DNA of 15,588 nucleotides from Oscillospiraceae bacterium. GTDB taxonomy: Bacteria; Bacillota; Clostridia; Oscillospirales; Ruminococcaceae. The number at the start of each line of letters is the position of its first letter. Within the stretch, counting starts at the first letter, position 1. The DNA lies in assembly GCA_016297675.1 (NCBI GenBank), contig JAEDGE010000036.1:1-15588 (forward strand), written 5' to 3'. Under the pieces are notes generated by a model. The model was not told where the DNA came from. It saw nothing but the letters and a program-made list of their open reading frames with translations, and ran no database searches. This document shows, piece after piece, positions 12,534-15,588 of the stretch. Made by a program: the position numbers and the translations under genes.

Positions 12534-15161
12534 ATGGCAAAAAAGTATTGTTATCTGTTTACTGAAGGTAACGCAAACATGAGAGAGCTCCTCGGCGGTA
12601 AGGGTGCAAACCTCGCCGAAATGACCAACATCGGTCTGCCGGTTCCGCAGGGCTTCACCATCACCACAGAGGCTTGTACACAGTATTATGAGGACGGTCG
12701 TCAGATCAATCCGGAGATTCAGGCTGAAATCAACGAGTACATCACCAAGATGGAAGGCATCACCGGCAAGAAGTTCGGTGACAAGGAAAATCCGCTGCTC
12801 GTTTCCGTTCGTTCCGGTGCACGGGCTTCCATGCCGGGTATGATGGATACCATCCTGAACCTCGGTCTGAACGAAGAAGTAGTAGAAACCATCGCAACCC
12901 AGTCCGGCAATCCGAGATGGGCATGGGACTGCTACAGAAGATTTATCCAGATGTACTCCGACGTTGTTATGGAAGTCGGCAAGAAGTACTTTGAAGAGCT
13001 CATCGATAAGATGAAGGCTGACAGAGGCGTCACACAGGACGTAGAACTGACTGCTGACGATCTGAAGGAACTGGCAAACCAGTTCAAGGCTGAATATAAG
13101 GAAAAGATCGGTACAGACTTCCCGTCTGATCCGAAGGAACAGCTGATGGGTGCCATCAAGGCTGTATTCCGCAGCTGGGACAACCCGAGAGCGAACGTAT
13201 ATCGTCGTGATAACGATATCCCGTATTCTTGGGGTACTGCTGTTAACGTACAGAGCATGGCATTCGGTAACATGGGCGACGACTGCGGTACTGGTGTTGC
13301 CTTTACCCGTGACCCGGCTACTGGTGCAAAGGGTCTGTTCGGCGAATTCCTGACCAACGCACAGGGCGAAGACGTAGTTGCCGGCGTTCGTACCCCGATG
13401 CACATCACAGAAATGGAAACCAAGTTCCCAGAAGCATTTGCACAGTTCAAGGAAGTGTGCGGCATTCTGGAGAACCACTACAGAGATATGCAGGACATGG
13501 AGTTTACGGTAGAACACGGTAAGCTGTACATGCTCCAGACCAGAAACGGTAAGAGAACCGCACAGGCTGCTCTGAAGATTGCTTGTGATCTGGTAGACGA
13601 AGGCATGAGAACAGAAGAAGAAGCTGTTCTGATGATCGATCCGAGAAACTTAGACACTCTGCTGCACCCGCAGTTTGATAGTAAGGCATTAAAGGCCGCT
13701 ACACCGCTGGGCAAGGGCTTGGGCGCATCTCCTGGTGCTGCTTGCGGTAAGGTTGTATTCACCGCAGATGATGCAGAAGCTTGGAACAATAATGGCGAAA
13801 AGGTTGTCCTGGTTCGTCTGGAAACTTCACCGGAAGATATCACCGGTATGAAGGCTTCCCAGGGTATCCTGACAGTTCGTGGCGGTATGACTTCTCACGC
13901 TGCCGTTGTTGCACGTGGTATGGGTACTTGCTGTGTATCCGGTTGCTCTGACATTGTAATGGACGAAGCCAATAAGGTCTTCACTTTGGCTGGCAAGGAG
14001 TTCCACGAGGGAGATTACATCTCGATCGATGGTTCTACCGGTAACATCTACGAGGGTATTATCCCGACTGTGGATGCTTCTATCGCTGGCGAATTTGGTA
14101 GAGTTATGGGCTGGGCCGACAAGTACAGAGTTCTGAAGGTTCGCACTAACGCTGACACACCTGCTGATGCAAAGAAAGCGCGCGAGTTGGGTGCAGAAGG
14201 CATTGGTCTGTGCCGGACAGAACATATGTTCTTTGAAGCTGACCGTATCGCTGCATTCCGTGAGATGATCTGCTCTGATACAGTAGAGGAAAGAGAAGCT
14301 GCACTGGCAAAGATTGAACCAATGCAGCAGAGTGACTTCGAGGCTCTGTATGAAGCACTGGAGGGAACCCCGGTTACCATTCGGTTCCTGGATCCGCCGC
14401 TCCACGAATTCGTACCGACCGAAGAAGAAGATATTCAGAAACTGGCTGACGCACAGGGCAAGACAGTAGAACAGATTAAGGCCATCATTGCTTCTCTGCA
14501 TGAGTTCAACCCGATGATGGGTCATCGTGGCTGCCGTCTGGCTGTGACTTATCCGGAAATTGCTAAGATGCAGACAAAGGCTGTTATCAAGGCTGCCATC
14601 AACGTGAAGAAGGCACATCCGGATTGGAATGTGAAGCCGGAAATCATGATCCCGCTGGTTGGCGATGTCAAGGAACTGAAGTATGTCAAGAAGTTCGTTG
14701 TAGAAACAGCAGATGCTGTCATCGCTGAAGCTGGCGTAGAGCTGGATTATGAAGTTGGTACAATGATTGAAATCCCGAGAGCTGCACTGACTGCTGACGA
14801 AATCGCAAAGGAAGCTGATTTCTTCTGCTTCGGTACCAATGACCTGACACAGATGACTTACGGTTTCTCCCGTGATGACGCTGGCAAGTTCTTGGATGCT
14901 TATTATCAGGCAAAGATCTTTGAGAACGATCCGTTTGCAAAGCTGGATCAGACCGGCGTAGGCAAACTGATGAAGATGGCTCTCGAACTGGGCAAGCCGG
15001 AGAACGACAAGCTGCACTGCGGTATCTGCGGTGAACACGGCGGTGATCCGACCTCCGTTGAATTCTGTCACGAAATCGGTCTGGACTATGTTTCCTGCTC
15101 ACCGTATCGTGTGCCGATTGCAAGACTGGCTGCTGCACAGGCTGCTATCAAGAGCAAGTAA
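12534..15161 (+). CDS. ppdK: Pyruvate, phosphate dikinase
   Basis: PPDK interconverts PEP + AMP + PPi and pyruvate + ATP + Pi in the cytoplasm. In cellulolytic Firmicutes it contributes to PPi-linked glycolysis or its reverse. GGAGGT lies 8 nt before the ATG. The product is 875 aa, a normal length. The N-terminal ATP-grasp domain has G-G-K-G-A-N-L-A-E-M and S-V-R-S-G-A; the swivelling domain has G-G-M-T-S-H-A-A with phospho-His at residue 455, as in the Clostridium symbiosum enzyme. The C-terminal PEP/pyruvate barrel has R-T-E-H-M-F-F, F-L-D-P-P-L-H-E-F, M-G-H-R-G, G-T-N-D-L-T-Q and C-G-I-C-G-E-H-G-G; Cys832 fits the catalytic Cys831 of C. symbiosum. Codon use is strongly biased (AAG, CTG, GGT), unlike its neighbours, suggesting high expression. 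Monocistronic, with a leader of about 110 nt. Confidence 0.98.
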   Translation: MAKKYCYLFTEGNANMRELLGGKGANLAEMTNIGLPVPQGFTITTEACTQYYEDGRQINPEIQAEINEYITKMEGITGKKFGDKENPLLVSVRSGARASMPGMMDTILNLGLNEEVVETIATQSGNPRWAWDCYRRFIQMYSDVVMEVGKKYFEELIDKMKADRGVTQDVELTADDLKELANQFKAEYKEKIGTDFPSDPKEQLMGAIKAVFRSWDNPRANVYRRDNDIPYSWGTAVNVQSMAFGNMGDDCGTGVAFTRDPATGAKGLFGEFLTNAQGEDVVAGVRTPMHITEMETKFPEAFAQFKEVCGILENHYRDMQDMEFTVEHGKLYMLQTRNGKRTAQAALKIACDLVDEGMRTEEEAVLMIDPRNLDTLLHPQFDSKALKAATPLGKGLGASPGAACGKVVFTADDAEAWNNNGEKVVLVRLETSPEDITGMKASQGILTVRGGMTSHAAVVARGMGTCCVSGCSDIVMDEANKVFTLAGKEFHEGDYISIDGSTGNIYEGIIPTVDASIAGEFGRVMGWADKYRVLKVRTNADTPADAKKARELGAEGIGLCRTEHMFFEADRIAAFREMICSDTVEEREAALAKIEPMQQSDFEALYEALEGTPVTIRFLDPPLHEFVPTEEEDIQKLADAQGKTVEQIKAIIASLHEFNPMMGHRGCRLAVTYPEIAKMQTKAVIKAAINVKKAHPDWNVKPEIMIPLVGDVKELKYVKKFVVETADAVIAEAGVELDYEVGTMIEIPRAALTADEIAKEADFFCFGTNDLTQMTYGFSRDDAGKFLDAYYQAKIFENDPFAKLDQTGVGKLMKMALELGKPENDKLHCGICGEHGGDPTSVEFCHEIGLDYVSCSPYRVPIARLAAAQAAIKSK

Positions 15162-15300
15162 TTGCTGAACATTTGACTTTTTTCGCGAAAAAAACATACA
15201 TACGAATAGAAACCATTTAGACCCACCCCGTTAGTATTCCGATCGATACTCACAAAACGAATCCGACACTCGTTGGTGGTATCTTTCTGATAGTACAGTT
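15162..15300. other. ppdK 3' untranslated region with small dyads
   Basis: TTTTTTCGCGAAAAAA (15178-15193) is a perfect 16-nt palindrome 16 nt past the ppdK stop. Further on, AGTAT/ATACT and AACGA/TCGTT pair locally. No ORF is seen. The stems may shape the 3' UTR before the terminator at 15301. Confidence 0.5.
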
Positions 15301-15347
15301 AAAAAGCACACCCAGCGGCGGACATGCCGCAGACGGGTGTGCTTTTT
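15301..15347 (+). terminator. Strong terminator of ppdK
   Basis: AAAAAGCACACCC (15301-15313) and GGGTGTGCTTTTT (15335-15347) form a perfect 13-bp stem whose 3' arm supplies the T-run. An inner GCGGC/GCCGC stem (15315-15319 and 15326-15330) caps it. The A-run on the left lets it work on the minus strand as well. Confidence 0.93.
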
Positions 15348-15405
15348 CTATTGCTTCTTGTGAAAAAGTTCTATAAAACTACATCAAGACTTGTGAGGAA
15401 AATCC

Positions 15406-15444
15406 TGAAAAAAATACACCGTACGCAAAAAGCATACGGTGTAT
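15406..15444 (-). terminator. Terminator of the dockerin gene
   Basis: On the minus strand ATACACCGTATGC and GCGTACGGTGTAT form a 13-bp stem with one U-G pair and a TTTTT loop, followed by a T-run. It begins 25 nt after the dockerin stop codon. Confidence 0.9.
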
Positions 15445-15469
15445 CGTACTATATATACAAATTTTACAA

Positions 15470-15588
15470 TTACCACGCAGCATTCAGACCAGCGGACTTT
15501 TTCGCATAATAGGTCAAAATGGCTACAGCATCCTCTACGGTAATCTGTCCATCTCCGTCTACATCGGCTGCCAAGAAAGCAGATTCTT
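15470..15588 (-). CDS. Dockerin-containing protein, C-terminal end only
   Basis: Only the last 38 codons and the TAA are inside the window; the gene runs in from the right. The visible residues contain a dockerin calcium-binding loop, A-D-V-D-G-D-G-Q-I-T-V-E-D (Asp at loop positions 1, 3, 5 and 12, Gly 6, Ile 8), followed by the F-helix A-V-A-I-L-T-Y-Y-A-K. This is the second half of a type I-like dockerin, which binds a cohesin on a scaffoldin and so docks the protein in a cellulosome or a related surface complex. It ends S-A-G-L-N-A-A-W. The catalytic or binding module, signal peptide and first dockerin repeat are not visible, so the enzyme class cannot be given. Followed by a clear terminator. 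Confidence 0.9.
   Translation of the reverse strand, partial: ESAFLAADVDGDGQITVEDAVAILTYYAKKSAGLNAAW

Noticed and set aside
13827..15071. Long open frame antisense to ppdK (and another at 12528-13517)
   Set aside because: These mirror the strongly biased codon use of ppdK; they have no ribosome site and no recognisable family, while ppdK is certain.
1..15588. CRISPR arrays, tRNA or rRNA genes, known riboswitches, insertion sequences
   Set aside because: Looked for spaced direct repeats, cloverleaf-like T-loop signatures, known leader consensus and transposase motifs by eye; none were found.

Overview
The window looks like chromosome of a low- to mid-GC Firmicute of the Ruminococcus / Oscillospiraceae type. 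Four things support this: a dockerin C-terminus at the right edge (cellulosome-style protein), Thr-rich surface proteins ending in a sortase-like C-terminal anchor, a PPi-linked pyruvate phosphate dikinase, and strong AGGAGG-type ribosome sites with TATAAT promoters. The species call is inference. No tRNA, rRNA, CRISPR array, transposase or phage gene was seen.

Layout. Left part (1-3600): a Uma2-family protein (minus) is divergent from a one-helix membrane protein (plus). The tail of the latter overlaps, antiparallel, the tail of a lipoprotein gene (minus). Next come rsmE (plus) and a small membrane-anchored Cys-rich acidic protein (plus) with its own promoter, leader hairpin and terminator. 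Middle part (3597-5627, minus): two paralogous secreted surface proteins, each with its own near-identical promoter preceded by a double TTGTGCA box. Core housekeeping block (5889-12207, minus): glmU - pth - mfd, a conserved Firmicutes order but without the prs gene usually found there. About 700 bp between pth and mfd is filled by palindromic DNA. Right part: ppdK (plus), divergent from glmU, then a strong terminator, then the 3' end and terminator of a dockerin gene running in from the right.

Functions. glmU makes UDP-GlcNAc for the wall, pth recycles peptidyl-tRNA, mfd couples repair to transcription, rsmE methylates 16S rRNA, and ppdK interconverts PEP and pyruvate using PPi/AMP or Pi/ATP. 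The paralogous surface proteins and the dockerin protein belong to the cell-surface programme.

The least explained material is (1) the pth-mfd intergenic element at 9446-10041, bounded by near-palindromic 15-mers and holding two long stems of the same outline whose central five base pairs differ in a compensatory way; (2) the duplicated surface gene and promoter module with a shared TTGTGCA box; (3) the Cys-rich membrane protein; and (4) the antiparallel overlap of two gene ends at 1067-1134.
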